Shown here: positions 49,202-61,990 of the stretch, piece by piece
Position numbering within the stretch: position 1 is the stretch's first letter
Layout of the letters: each line of letters starts with the position of its first letter
Assembly (NCBI RefSeq): GCF_905475395.1
Contig: NC_058337.1
Location: 12,822,983-12,886,982, forward strand
Direction of reading: 5' to 3'
Origin: Chrysoperla carnea
Taxonomy: Eukaryota > Arthropoda > Insecta > Neuroptera > Chrysopidae
DNA length: 64,000 nucleotides
Position numbers and translations under genes: made by a program
Notes under the pieces: generated by a model
Told to the model about the DNA's origin: nothing
The model's input: the letters and a program-made list of their open reading frames with translations, nothing else
The model's database searches: none

Positions 49202-52200
49202 TTAATCTAATTTTTTAGATCTTCGATTTTCTTTTCGACTTTTCACTATCGCAGCTTTACTTTTCTCTCTACATATCTGTTTTTTAGATAATTTTTGCTT
49301 TTTATTAATTTGCTCTTCAGCTAATTTCATTTCAGCAGCATGAGCCTCAATGCGTGTTGACATTTGCTGTTTAAGTTTTTCTTGTTTCGCCACGTACGTT
49401 GTTTTCAAACGTTTCATTAATGTTGAAACCTGAAATAAATATTTAGGAATGTTATAAATTGAATAGTAATAATGCCAATATAACTTTTTTTTTACCTTTT
49501 GTTCGTAAGGTTCTCGAATCACAGCAATTGGTTCATATTTCTTCTTAAGTTTCGGTACTAATTTTGGTTTATCTCTGTACGGTAGTGCTTTCTGCAGAGA
49601 TTTAGGTATAACTAATGGTTTAAATACTTTTGGTTGTCGTACGATTTCCTAAAACACAATATTAACGAAATATTTAATAGCATACATAACAGTTTTGGTT
49701 TCATATATTATTTGATATACACTTCTTATCAGCATTAAAATTTTGTATTACGTGCTCTTTTCATTTTCATCTAATTTTGAATTCTAAATGTATTCAGTAT
49801 GTTCAGTAATTAAGAAAAATTTACTAACTGTGTATAAATGATCTGGATTTGGTTGTACTTGAATTCCTTGTTCGCGTTTCAATTGACCTGTTGTTTTCAT
49901 TCCGCACCATTTACTTTTCTCTTCAGGTTTCAGAAGTAAATTCGTAACAGGGTTATAAAATTGTGGAACATCAACGTTAAACCATGTTCGACAAAATACA
50001 ATATCTAAAACAAATTTATAAATCATATTTAAACAGAAAATTTGCGATCAAGGAGGACTACTTGAGAACGTTCCTCGTAAAGGACCTAAACAATCTCGTT
50101 TTCTTAGGAAATTCTCTAAATCGTATAAATGCATTCTCATTACTGTACTCTGATGAAATCGTCATTCAGGAAAGGATAAAATGAATCAAATGAGTGATAT
50201 TTAAAAAAATTGTAGATGCATTTTTCGAGAAACGTTTCATTTCACGAAAAAATTTCAGCTTAAGCCCCACTTCCGAATGGAACTAAAAGCAGTGGTGGAT
50301 TTACACTAGGGGCAGTCGGGGCTAGTGCCCAGGGCGGCAAATTTTCTAGGGCGGCAAAATTTGGAAAGTGAAAAAATATTTTCAATATAATATACAATTA
50401 ACTAATTCTTTTAAATAACCATTTTATTTTTCAAGAAATATAATTTATGCATTATGTATCAAATCAAAATTTTGTATATTATAATATAGGAAATTTAAGT
50501 GAAAACTATTAAGATAGTTTAATTAATTTATTTCCATAAAGGTTTGCAAAAATAAAATTTGATATTTTTATTTTCTGGAATTGATAAATTCCAGAAATAT
50601 AGTTTTTTTGAAGAATAAAAATATTTTCAAATTATCTATGTCTTTTTGATAACAGAAACTTTAATTGATCAATGAATTTTCCTAAAATTGGAGAATTATC
50701 CAATAACACTAATTAATTTAAATTTAAAAGAACAGTAATAAATAATATGTAATACATAATAAATTTTCTGCAATTAATTAGTTATTCTAATTTTTTTTAA
50801 ATAAGATATCAAAATAGGGCGGCATTTTCTTCAGTGCCCCAGGGCGGCAGAAATTTAAATCCGGCCCTGACTAAAAGTGCTGATTTTTACAAATCTGCAT
50901 TATACGTAAAATATTTTTATTTTTTTTTAAATTTGACTACTATTTACAATCTGTAATTACAATAAGAAAATGTGTTAAAAATGAACAGGGGCGTTCAATT
51001 TGTATTCATTAATACAAATTATAATTTACTTACTTATATAATATTACGCAATTTTTTATTTATTTTTTTTTTTTTGTAACTTTGAACTATAATAAATAAT
51101 AGTATTTTATGACAATAAGTTTTTAAAATAAAATAATAATTAAACTAATTAACAGAGTGGTATTCACGTACAATATGAATGATCATTTCGTGGGGGAGCA
51201 ATTTCGCAGGTACATACATCGAAACAGATAAATAGACTAAAAATATTTTCTTTCTTTTTTTATTCATGAGACCTTAAAATGTAAAGATCCCTTGAAAACT
51301 CATCTTCGAATTTCTGAGGTAAAAAGTTATAAAATTCTATCTTCATTTGTAGTTAAACTTACCGCTAAGAAGTATTTTATCCTCGAATGTAGCACGGAAG
51401 CACCCTTCTGGTTTATTAGCAGCTTTTTTTATCATTCCACGAATACCAGAAACCGTTTTAATTTTAGCACCTTCAAATTTGGCAACTTCTAATGCTGTAT
51501 TAAACATTCCTTGAATAAAAGCTGTTTTCTTATAAATTTTCAAAGGTGTTCCAACTAATTTTAATTTTTTCATTATTTGTGTTGATTTGTCTAGCTCTTG
51601 TACACTTCCAGTAGCCGCTATTCGAAATCCCTGTTTTAACGTTTCTGCATTATTTGAACAATCTTGTATCGCTAAGAATCCTGTTCCTTGTGGTGTGATT
51701 GGTCCCCAAAAATGAGCGTTGCATGTCACATGCTCAGGTGTATATTTTAAATAACGATATTTTAAGTCATCTTCTAATTTTGAGTATAATGGAATTGTTT
51801 GAAATCGTCTCCATCCTAAAGATAATATTACTGGGTCTTTGGTTTTTAATATCTTTTTATACCATCTAAAAATAAAAAACATGTTTTAATTTTTGCTTAA
51901 AATACTTTTAAAAAAACCACGAGCAGCAGGGCTCCATCACTAATGTCATATTCCCCCCTCCTTGAATGCCTTTTATTATAAATTAATAACTTTTCATTAA
52001 AATATGATCTTTATAGGTATTTTATGTTTCTGAAACATGAAGCGGAAAGAGGGCTGGAGAACTGACATCTTTAAAAAGAACTTTCTTGGCACTAACTCAA
52101 TCTAGAAAAGAATTTCAACAATCTAGCTCAATTCAGAAGTCATGTACAGGTGAGCCATTTTAATTTATTATAACTAATAGCTTGTTTTGTAGTTAACAAA

Positions 52201-55200
52201 TCAAAAAATAACTAAACAAAAGTTGCATCGATTGATAGGGGATATCATGTTCTGACATCAGATTGGTTATAGTTCTTCGAGTTGCTTTAATAATCAATTT
52301 AGATCTTAAAAGGTAAAAAGTAGAATAACAATTTAAATTAAAAAGTTGATCATCATAAAAAACTAACATTTTTTATTCAAGACATTTTTTCGGAGGAAAT
52401 GGACGAAATGCATTTAATCGAAAGAAAACATGCTGGGTACAGAAAAATGCTTCAGCCAAAAGTTGTCGAAAGCAATAGACGACATTCGCCCGTGTTCATG
52501 ATTTCGATCTGAAATTCTAGTTTTAAAGTCATTTGCGTGTTTTTTTTCAATTAAAAACAATAATGGCATATTTTAAACTCGCATTTCCATGATTTTCGAA
52601 AAAAAGTTAGTTTTTTATGAAAATCAACTTTCTAATTTAAAGTGTTATTTTATCTCTTACCTTTTATAATCTCAATTGACTATTGAAGCAACCCGGAGAG
52701 CTAGGAACAATCTGATGTCAGAACATATGCTCCCTCCCTATCAAACTCTGCAACTTTTGTTTAGGTTATTTTTTGATTGGCTAAGATTAAAATGGTGTGG
52801 CTACCCTGTATATAAATTTTATATCCTCCAAAAACCCAAAAAGGAGGGTTGAAATTTGTTTTTAGATTGAGCAAGAGTTAAGCACTTTTTGCAGATTTCT
52901 GCTTCCTCATAAATCGTGTTCTAAAAGTAATGAAACGGAACTAGAACACACACCCCTACCCACTGGCCTTCAATACATCATTAGAAAGATATAGTAAGTC
53001 ATTCTCAATCAAGTTGTCAAAAATTAGGATATATTCTAGATTTAACTTTTCCGAAGGTTCTCAAATGCCCAAGTACCGGCTCGGAATACTTTTTAAGTTT
53101 TTATAAAGTTTTAAAAAGATCAACGAAATGTTTATTCCATAAAAAACATGAAAAATCCAGAAATGCTACAAAATAAGCTAGAATTGCAATACAATATTTC
53201 AAGTGATATTAAGCTAATCGAAATAAAGAAACTTTTGCTTCGAGTGAGGACTATTTACCATAAAGATTGTATTGAGTCTTTGAATAAAACAACAGAGAGA
53301 AATTCAAGAAAAAATAAATAAAGATGATCTGGTTATTTATTTTCGGGTTTAAACAGTAAAATTAAGTTAAATTTACCTATGTTTTTTAATTTTGACATTA
53401 ACATAACCAATATTTTCTTCGCCCATATTTAATCCTCCAATAAGTAACGGATAAGTGGGATCAAAATTTTCCACAAACTCACAAGGTAATTTCTGCAATA
53501 ATAATAAAATTAATATTAAATTATTAAAAACAAGAGATAGATATAGATATTGATTTGATTTTATTTTTCACGTGATTTAAAAGATACGATTTTTTGGCCT
53601 AACTTGAAGATCGAGTTTTTTCTTTTGCACGTAATGCAACAACGATTGTTATTTTAATTAAAAAATTCACTGTTTTACATTCAATAACTATAAAATATCT
53701 TATACATATAAAAATCTCGTATCTCATGTTTGTTCGGGAGAAACTCCGAAATTACTGAACCGATTTTGATCAAATTTCGTAACTACCTACAATTTGGGCC
53801 AACTTAAAAGATAGGATAATTATTAGCAAAAAATTAGATTTTTTAATATTAAACATCCAAGACACAAACTTCGAGTTCTTGATTGTGGTCTTGCTTTCAT
53901 CATCGAAAATACTGAAAATTAATTTTTAAATTTTTCAATGCAATAAAAGCTTGGTTTTGATGTTTGACGAGATCTTGGTCTTGATCTTTGACATTAAAGT
54001 CTTGTTTTTAAATCCTTAGTATTTTTATTGGTTTAAAATTTACACATTGAGATTCTTTTTTGTTTGGTTTTTGGTGGGTTGATAATTGATAATAAGACAA
54101 GATTTTTGTATTATACTTTCAAGATATTTGGTCTTTTAGTGCTGAACTGATTTTATATTTGTCCGAACTTTTGGTCATTTTTCGGTTTTAATACCTCGAT
54201 TATATGGTGCTTTTTTCCGAAAAGATAATAGCTCAGTTCCATGTAAAATACAATTTTAAGCTCTTTTGATCTTGTGTTTTTTTTTCTTAAAAAAATGCTT
54301 ATTTTATGAGTAATTTGTATTTTTTTTTTTTTTTTTATATACAATTTTGAACATATTGCGGGAAGTTTTAACTTTTTTCTTAACTATTTTTCTATGATAA
54401 GAAAAAAATTTCATATTCGTAAAAATTTTCCAAATTGATGGCCATTTTAAGCTTCGTTTAGTGTAGTACCAAATAATTACTAAATTTTAAGCTATCTTAC
54501 AATTGGATGGAGTTTTAATCCAACAACGCTGAGATTTTATGAATTAATTAATTATTGTTTCATTACCTCAAATTCAATTCTAACATACATTCCAGCTCTG
54601 TAACCTTCCAATTGCACTCGAACATCATCTGCCATATCTTCAAACACTGATTTGTTCAGCTGCGATTGTTTTTCAGCTAATATTTTTAAATCATCATAGT
54701 AATTACTTTTTTCACCACCGTTATCATACTCAGCATCAAATTTTTCTTTTAATCGGCGTTTCTTTTCTGCTAATGTTTCTTTTGAAGTGTCTTCATTATC
54801 ATTATCATTGTTATTTTCTGTTTCACTAAGTTTTCGTTTTTTATCTGATGATTTTGCTTCAAATTTTTCACCTGTTTCTAAATCTTCAAAATCGCCAAAT
54901 ATTTCTGAATCATCATCTTCCATATCATCTAATCGAAGTAATTCGTTTGCATCTTCAGAATCTTTCCATTTACCAGTTACAAAGCAATCCATAATTAGAG
55001 ACTTGTTCTATAAATTTAAAAATTATAAAATATTTAAAAAAAAATTGGATTCGAAAACAAAATTATAAATATTTTAAAAAAGTAACTTTACGGCGAAAGT
55101 CGGAATACTGAAAAAATTTGTTAATTCTAAATGTGCGTTTCATTTCAACGTATTTGAAGAGGTTGTTTTGGGTTTGTAAACTCTTAAAATTTGATCAAAA

Positions 55201-58200
55201 ACTTGAGTTTTTGTTATTCTAATAAATACATAGTTAAATAAATAGAAAAATGATTTGGTCCGTCAATTTTCAAAAAAAGGGTGTCGGTCGTTTGACAAAC
55301 GTTAGAAGGATTATCATTTTTCATCCCTTAAAGGAAGAAAAGTTGAGGGTTGATTATATTTTTTGAAGTACATCTTGAAAATACAATACAACCGAATTGA
55401 TTGCCAGGAAAAAAATTATAAGAATAATTTTTGAGAAAAAATTATAAACAAAATTAATGTAAGATATTTTTTTCAGGGTTAATTTACACGGTGCCCCATT
55501 TTAATATCCCCTAACTAAATTTTTCTTCAACAAAGCGTTTTGAAAAAATGAATACAAAATGAATATTCGTATATTTCAATTTCTACTCATATTCGTAAAT
55601 AATAAAAGATAAAGGAAATGTCTAAAAATTAGGAAGTTATTCTTTACAAAAATAATAAACAATTTTTTTTTAAATCAATAAATTCGACGGAAATCAAATG
55701 CAAAAATCTCTCCAAACATTTTTAGGCGTTAAATTTTACGAAATTTAAATGGCGTTTAAAAAAATGTTTAAAGTAAAAGTTTTTCGTTTTTATATAGGGA
55801 TCAACTTGAGAAGTTAAAGTTTTTTGCATTACAATTCTGCCGAATTTAATAGGCTTATAAAAAAAAAATGTTATCAAAAATAGTTGTCTGTTATTTATAA
55901 AGATTAACTTTTTAAACATCTCTTATAATTTACAAACTTGAGTTGAATTTATAACGCTTCAGAAAATATGGATTAATTTCGATGTTTTTGTAAAAACGTC
56001 CCACTTCAAGTACACAAATTTTACTCGGACCAAACGCTTTGTTGAATAATTATTGAGCTGAGGAGGTTAAAATGGTGCAATCTGTACATCAAAATGTAGG
56101 TATTTAAAAAGGTCCAATCATATAAGCTACATTTAAAAAAGATTCTAGGTCTAGTTATCGGGAAATTTTAAAAAACCGTAGCCATATAGGATGGACCATT
56201 TTAATATATTATGGCGATAAGCTCGTTTTGTAGTTAGCCAATCAAAAATAACTAAAACAATATGTTTTTTTTAAATTTCTCCTATTAGATTTGGAGAAAT
56301 CTATGAAAACATATCATCCATTTACCGTTTTATCATAAAACCAATGTTTTCAGAATTGATTTAGACTTAGTCCAACTTCATATAAGAAAAATCAAGCCTT
56401 TCATTTAAAATTGCCTTTCTGCTCCTACATCCTTAAATAGAAATAAAGGTGATAAAAAAAAATTAATACCTCATCAGTTGTCCAATTTCTTGTAACCGTT
56501 GTTGGCGTACTATATAAAGATATTTCTTGTAAGTTCATAGTATCCTTTTCTAAATTTTTCTGTCGTTGATCTTGTGTGACCACTTTAAACAAACCACCAA
56601 TATCGTCATCTTCTCGATCTTCATTTTCTTCAACCATATTTTCATGAATTGATTTTTTACGTTCATCAAAAATGCCATAAACTAATTTCATTAAATTTTG
56701 TGTTCGATTTTGTCTATTTAAAAATGCATCACGCGCTTTTTTTGGTAAATCCTCTTTCCATTTTAATTCTCCTGCATTTTCATCGTCTGTCTCATCAAAA
56801 TCATCATTATCTCCAGAACTTTCATTATCTTCAGAATCAGATTCATCATTTTCTGAATTCATTAATGATCGTTTATTTTCCTTTTTATTTAAATTTTTAG
56901 GAATTGATAAGTCGTTTTCATCTGATTCACTATCTGCCGAATCACTTTCGTTCAATTTTGACGTAGTTTTTGAAATAGGTGTAGTATTATCAAACATCCT
57001 TAAAGTGTCTTTTATTTTATTTAATACATTTTCATCCTTATTTTTATTGAGTTTTTTATAGTTAGGATGAACATCTTCGATCTTTTTATCATCTTCATCA
57101 TTTTCATCATCTGAAGAATCATCATCGTTATTTAATTCGTCTTTAAAAATGACTTTACGTCGGACGCGTCCTTCACTATCTGTAACTCGTTCTTCACTTA
57201 AATTTGAAAAATCTTTTTTTCGTAATTCATTTAATTCTTGATTTAAATCATCTTCTAAATCATCGATATTGGTGATATTTTTAGAAAAAGTAACTTTTTC
57301 TAAAACAGATTTATTTTCTGCATCTGCAGTAGATTCAACAATGTTATCAACATCCTTTGATTTAATTTTTGAACTATCTGTAAATATTTGTAGTTCGGAT
57401 TCTTCAATTTTAGCATCCAATGTTTGCTTTGTTTCTGTCATATTTTCAACTAATGATTTGACGTTATTTTCACGATCGGATTGTTGAACGTTGTGTGAAT
57501 GGGAACCACCTAAGTCAACATACACTGCATCCTTATCGTAAACAATTCCACCAACACCAGAGAATGGCGCATATATTAGACGCTCTTTTTCAAGTAATGA
57601 TCGTTTCTTTAATTGATCTGGTAATGGACAAGGGTCTGGTAAGAATGAAACATCGTGTATTTTGAAATCACCAACACCTAAAAACAAATTTAATTTAAAT
57701 AAAGTGCTTTGACAGAAAGTAAAAGGTATAGTTAGACAATAAATTTTGTAAAAAGTTCATTTTTTCAATTAAAAAATCTAACATCTTTTGGCGGAGATAT
57801 TTTTTTTGTAAATAAAATAGATTCGCCAAAAATTCATTGCGAAAATAGAGCGCTTTGCTAAAAAATGAAATAATCATAGGCGAGAAATTATTTCCAATCA
57901 AATTTGTTGGTGTTTTAAAAAATCCGCTTTATAATTTAAAGAAATTAAATGCAAAAATACAATTTAATGAACAGACATAAGTGCTAGTTATTTATATTGT
58001 TTAAACGATATAAATAACTAGCACTTATCCACGTTATAGACTTCAATTCTCTTAGCTTCCTTTTTGTTCACTTTAATGGATTGTAACTTTTAGTGCGAAT
58101 CCCTACTAATTTTGAAAAGAAAATACGGCCATGTCACTTGGTGATAATGTAGCATTCTATAGATGAAAAATTTTTTTAAATCGGTTACGTAGTGAATTCA

Positions 58201-61200
58201 AAAATGTCGGTTTCACTATTTAATAGATTTTTACTTTTGGTGTGGAACATTAATTTTTTTGAAAATAAAATATAGCCCATTTTACTTGCTGATAATGTAG
58301 CATTTTATAGGTGAAAGAATTTTTAAAATCGGTGTAGTAGTGAACTCAAAAATGACGGTTTGTGTATATTTTCATACAAACTTTCATCCCCTATTCATCA
58401 TTTTAGGCCATGAATTTCGAAAAATCCATTCTTATGTGACACCTACAGTATAAAATCAATATATCAGCCGCGACATTGCCTATTCCTTATCCAAATCATT
58501 TCCCCCCTTTGAAATGTTTGATTTTAAATAATATACAAAAAGAGTAATTTTTTTTTTAATATTATCAAAATCGGAGCTGTTATTGAGGACTCCCGAGTAA
58601 AAACATACATTGATGCGACTATGAACCGAATTTGATTTCTATTAGTTCATTTCCGACTGTCCGTTTGTGGACACGATAACTCAAAAACGAAGAAATATCA
58701 AGCTGAAATTATAGCGTGCTCAGAACGTAAAAAGTGCGGATAAGTTCATAAATGAGCACCATAGGTCAATTGGGTCTTGGGTCTGTAGGACACATCTTGT
58801 AAACCGTTGAGATAGAGAAAAAGTTTAAATGTAAAAAATATTCCTTATAAAAAAAAAAAAAAAAAAAACTTTTGTTTGAAACATTTTTTCGTTAACGTCA
58901 CTGTTTATCTATGAGGGCGCAGATTAGGACAACATTTTGGTGTCCATTTTCTCCAAAACTATAAAAGGTAGAGAGTTGAAAATTTGCAGGTAGCTTCAAC
59001 TAGTGGTCTTATCAAAGATTTTCGAAAAACGAAAAAAATTCTAGAAAATACTTTTGAAATTAACGAAAAACAGTTAAATTAATTAAAAAATAATGCAAGC
59101 ACTGATATTCAATACTTTCTATACAGGGTATTAAACAATTAACTCAGTCAATTGTTTGTTTTAACTTGTTGATATTTTATTTGGCCAACTTAATTATATC
59201 TGTATACAATACAACTAATTAAAATAACTGTATTAAAACTTGACTGATTAAACCTTAAAATCTTACCAGCAAGATGAATGCTCGAATCTTTATTTAACGG
59301 AACACCTCTGACGTATCCATACAATGATATCCTTCGATCAACTTTTTTATTTTGTCGCAGTTCTTCTGGATTAGTCAAATCTTCATAGCGATCCGCTAAA
59401 ATGTAGCTATGTGTACTCCTCCATGTTAACGGTCGAAATTTCATAATTGAAATAAATCTAAACAAAAGAAATTACAAAAATATTTAAAGGAATTTTAACT
59501 TTTCTCATCCGTTTTTGAAAAAAAAAGGATAGAAGGTATTGTTATAAGAGTCCGATCTATCCAATTTTTGTGCCTTGAAAGTTTGTACACAGATTCAAGT
59601 ATCTTTGAGGGTAAGGGACATATTCCAAATTTAATCCGCTTTCATTGGAAAATAAATATGATCATATCTCGATAGCTTTAAAGTATGCATGCCTCGTATA
59701 TAATTATTTAAATAGCGATTTTTCCGAAAAGAAAGATTAGGTACAATCAAAATATAAAGATCGGTTTCAAATTTTCTGCTTAACAACTTTTATTCAATTT
59801 TTTTCCCTTAATAGCACAGTATTAAAGAAAATTAAAGTCATCAAAAACATGGAAAGTTGTACACTCATGTAGATTTTTAAGAAAATATGAAAGTTAATAA
59901 ACACAAATCGATCGGAAATTTTAAGCTCGATAACTTAGGTCTGAGCTACTTTTTTTTAGTAAATTGCGTTAAAATTGTGGAAACACGTGGAAAATCGTTG
60001 ATTTTTCCAAAATTGTTATTCTACAAGTAAACAAACACAAACTTCAGTAAATCATATGACATTTCATCTAAATTGATGGGACTAATACTTTTTTCTGAAC
60101 AATCGAAGCTTTATTTTAAATCTGCAAAATGAATCAAATCTGGGAAAATTCTACAGGTAAAAATCTAAAAATTAGCATAGGTAGATTGTTGTACCCAAAA
60201 CTCAGTAAATCATATGAAATTTCATCTAACTTGATGGGACTAATATTACAGTAACTTTATACATTATAGAATGCATCAAATCCGGTAGTTCTGATTTTTT
60301 GCAGATTTGTTTATGATGTTATTCCAATGAATAATCCAAGTTTGTGACCCCGAGCGCCGAACGAAGCTTTGCCAAAAATCGAAAAATCCGTGAAAATTTC
60401 GGAATTTGGTGATTATAACCCTAAAGGACTATTTTTTTGATAAAACCTTTTCAGAACGTTTCAAAAGTATTGGATCTACAGAGTCTATTTTCGTCGCATA
60501 TTGTAGCAAATTTAGTCTACTTTATAAACATCTTGAAAAGGTACTTCAAAAACTACCCGTTTAGGGTTATAATTGCCAAAATAAGAAAAAAAAAAAAGCG
60601 AAATTAAACGGATTTTTTCGATTTTTGACAAAGTTGCGCTCGAGGTCACAAAATTGGATTATTCATTGGGACAACATCGTAAACAAGTTTGCTAAAAATC
60701 AGAACTACCGGATTTGATGCAAACTACTCCATACTTTCAAACGACAATATAATACTTATTTTCTGAACAATCGAAGCTTAACAATCAAACCTGAGAAAAT
60801 CCTCAAAGGTTCTTTTATCTAACGTCTTATACAATGCATATAATTATTTCGATAATTAATAATAATTTATTTCGAGCATTAGGAAACAAGATGATGAAGG
60901 TTTTAATAAAAGTGAAAACAAACAATTGACTTAGTTAATTGTTGAAATACCATGCATAGTCAGTGTTGATTTCTTTGTCACATTACACACACGTCCTGAG
61001 TACGCTGTAAAAATTTCAGCTCGATATCTTTTTTCGTTTTTGAGTTATCGTGTCCACAGACGGACGGACAACCGGAAATGGAGAAATTAGGTGATTTTAT
61101 GAACACCTATGACAAAATTTTTTTCCTAGCATCATTATTTTTAAGCGTTACAAACTTGGGACTAAACTTAATATACTATGTATATTTCATATATACATGG

Positions 61201-61990
61201 TATAAAAACTACTAACCTGCCTAAATTTGTAATTTCATTTTTTAAATAATCACCATGAATTATTCCAGATAGATAAAATAACTTTGCACCAGCATAAACT
61301 TCCGTCCAAAAACGATGTTTCAAAGTTTTCTTAGTTCGTTTCAAAGCTTTAGCATTTTTTAACATATCCAAGTGTGTGAGAACGCCCATAATACGAGGCA
61401 TGCCATGAACTTGGCATATATTTAAAAATTCAAAAATTTCCATTTCAAAACCAAAGCTTGCATCACACAATAATAAAACTAAATCAGCAACCTTTGCTAT
61501 ATCGATCATACAATTGATATCATTATTGCACTCAATAAATGTTATCCGCCTCTTCTTTCCAGTAACTATTGTTACAGGACCTTGAATGTTGGTTAAAGGA
61601 GACTTTGTGTATGATTTAATAAGATTATAAATCAGTGTACTTTTTCCTACTTTGGGAGGGCCAACTACAGCAATTAATATTGGAGGTGGCTCCAAAGGAG
61701 TTCGATCCACTACTGGTATATGTTGCTTTTTAGTATCAATATCTTGTTTACGACGAAATCGTCGTTCAGCTCGCACCGCTGAATTGATAGCAAAAGCTTT
61801 TGGATTCTTTTGCTTGTCTGAAAGCTCTTGTATATGATTGTCCGCATTTTTTTGCTTTTTTTTATCAGCTTTACGACCTGAAATCAAACTTGATTCAGTA
61901 TGATTAAATTTTAATGATTTTTAAAAAAATACCTGACTGCCTATCTCTGTGTGATTTCTTTTTTCCCAAAATTTCTGTTTCGATACCCAT
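49202..61990 (-). CDS. Bms1: Ribosome biogenesis GTPase BMS1
   Basis: Nucleolar GTPase of the small-subunit processome that works with Rcl1 in 18S rRNA maturation (family knowledge). Coding exons 61990-61933, 61877-61217, 59457-59267, 57677-56470, 55007-54567, 53492-53377, 51865-51363, 50004-49829, 49648-49496 and 49429-49202 keep phase and give 1244 residues. The G1 loop GPPKVGKST is at 92-100 within [20 protein letters not shown]; an [20 protein letters not shown] segment and TLTHLD-like [10 protein letters not shown] follow. A long acidic, Ser/Asp-rich stretch in exon 4 is typical. The C-terminal AARP2/BMS1 domain is complete ([84 protein letters not shown]). The end is lysine-rich, as in the family. 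Confidence 0.96.
50290..50869. mobile_element. hAT-type MITE with perfect 8-bp target duplication
   Basis: Ends CAGTGGTGGATTTA and, inverted, CAGGGCCGGATTTAAAT, with GGGCGGCA repeats near both ends. The duplication ACTAAAAG sits at 50282-50289 and 50870-50877. The 8-bp target and CAG termini fit the hAT superfamily. AT-rich interior without coding sequence. Lies in Bms1 intron 7. Confidence 0.9.
52147..52808. mobile_element. Long-TIR TA MITE, copy 2 (662 bp)
   Basis: TA-flanked. Left CAGGTGAGCCATTTTAAT, right inverted CAGGGTAGCCACACCATTTT. Inner matches (CATGTTCTGACATCAGATT on both sides) tie it to the element at 26486-27229. In Bms1 intron 6. Confidence 0.8.
53696..53880 (+). repeat. Helitron- or LINE-like conserved repeat end
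   Basis: TATACATATAAAAATCTCG followed by GAGAAACTCCGAAATTACTG and AACCGATTTTGATCAAATTT, a phrase common to many insect interspersed repeats. The boundaries are uncertain. Confidence 0.4.
55487..56084. mobile_element. Related TA MITE (598 bp)
   Basis: TA-flanked ends CACGGTGCCCCATTTTAA and, inverted, CAGATTGCACCATTTTAA, then CAACAAAGCGTTT in both arms. Same superfamily style as the 26486 element but a separate subfamily. In Bms1 intron 4. Confidence 0.7.
56188..56280 (+). mobile_element. One-ended fragment of the long-TIR TA MITE
   Basis: GGATGGACCATTTTAATAT and TTTTGTAGTTAGCCAATCAA match the end of the 26486/52147 family; no second end nearby. Confidence 0.6.
57977..58028. repeat. Near-perfect 52-bp palindrome in Bms1 intron 3
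   Basis: Arms of 26 bases starting ATAAGTGCTAGTTATTTATA pair with their complement around GTTTAAAC with a single mismatch, which would be a G-U pair in RNA. Confidence 0.9.
58082..58360. repeat. Two diverged tandem ~140-bp units in Bms1 intron 3
   Basis: Shared blocks GATAATGTAGCATT(C/T)TATAG, AAATCGGT and GTAGTGAA(T/C)TCAAAAATG occur once in each unit. Confidence 0.7.
58640..59168 (+). repeat. Repeat family A, copy 6 (left end truncated)
   Basis: Begins within the CCGACTGTCCGTTTGTGG block and ends CAGTCAATTGTTTG. Lies antisense in Bms1 intron 3, about 100 bases from the exon 3 donor. Confidence 0.75.
60273..60720. repeat. Inverted repeat of ~450 bp in Bms1 intron 2
   Basis: Arms share GCATCAAATCCGGTAGTTCT, CCAATGAATAATCCAA, AAAAATCGAAAAA and ATTATAACCCTAAA in inverted order around a centre near 60500. 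Short direct repeats (CAGTAAATCATATGA) lie just outside at 60046 and 60203. Confidence 0.7.
60911..61203 (-). repeat. Repeat family A, copy 7 (internally deleted)
   Basis: Carries both family ends, AGTGAAAACAAACAATTGAC at left and the complement of TATACCATGTATATATG at right, but is only about 300 bp. Its right end lies 12 bases inside the intron from the Bms1 exon 2 donor. Confidence 0.8.

Noticed and set aside
54787-57487. Plus-strand Ser/Phe-rich frames
   Set aside because: Complement of the acidic Bms1 exons 4 and 5.
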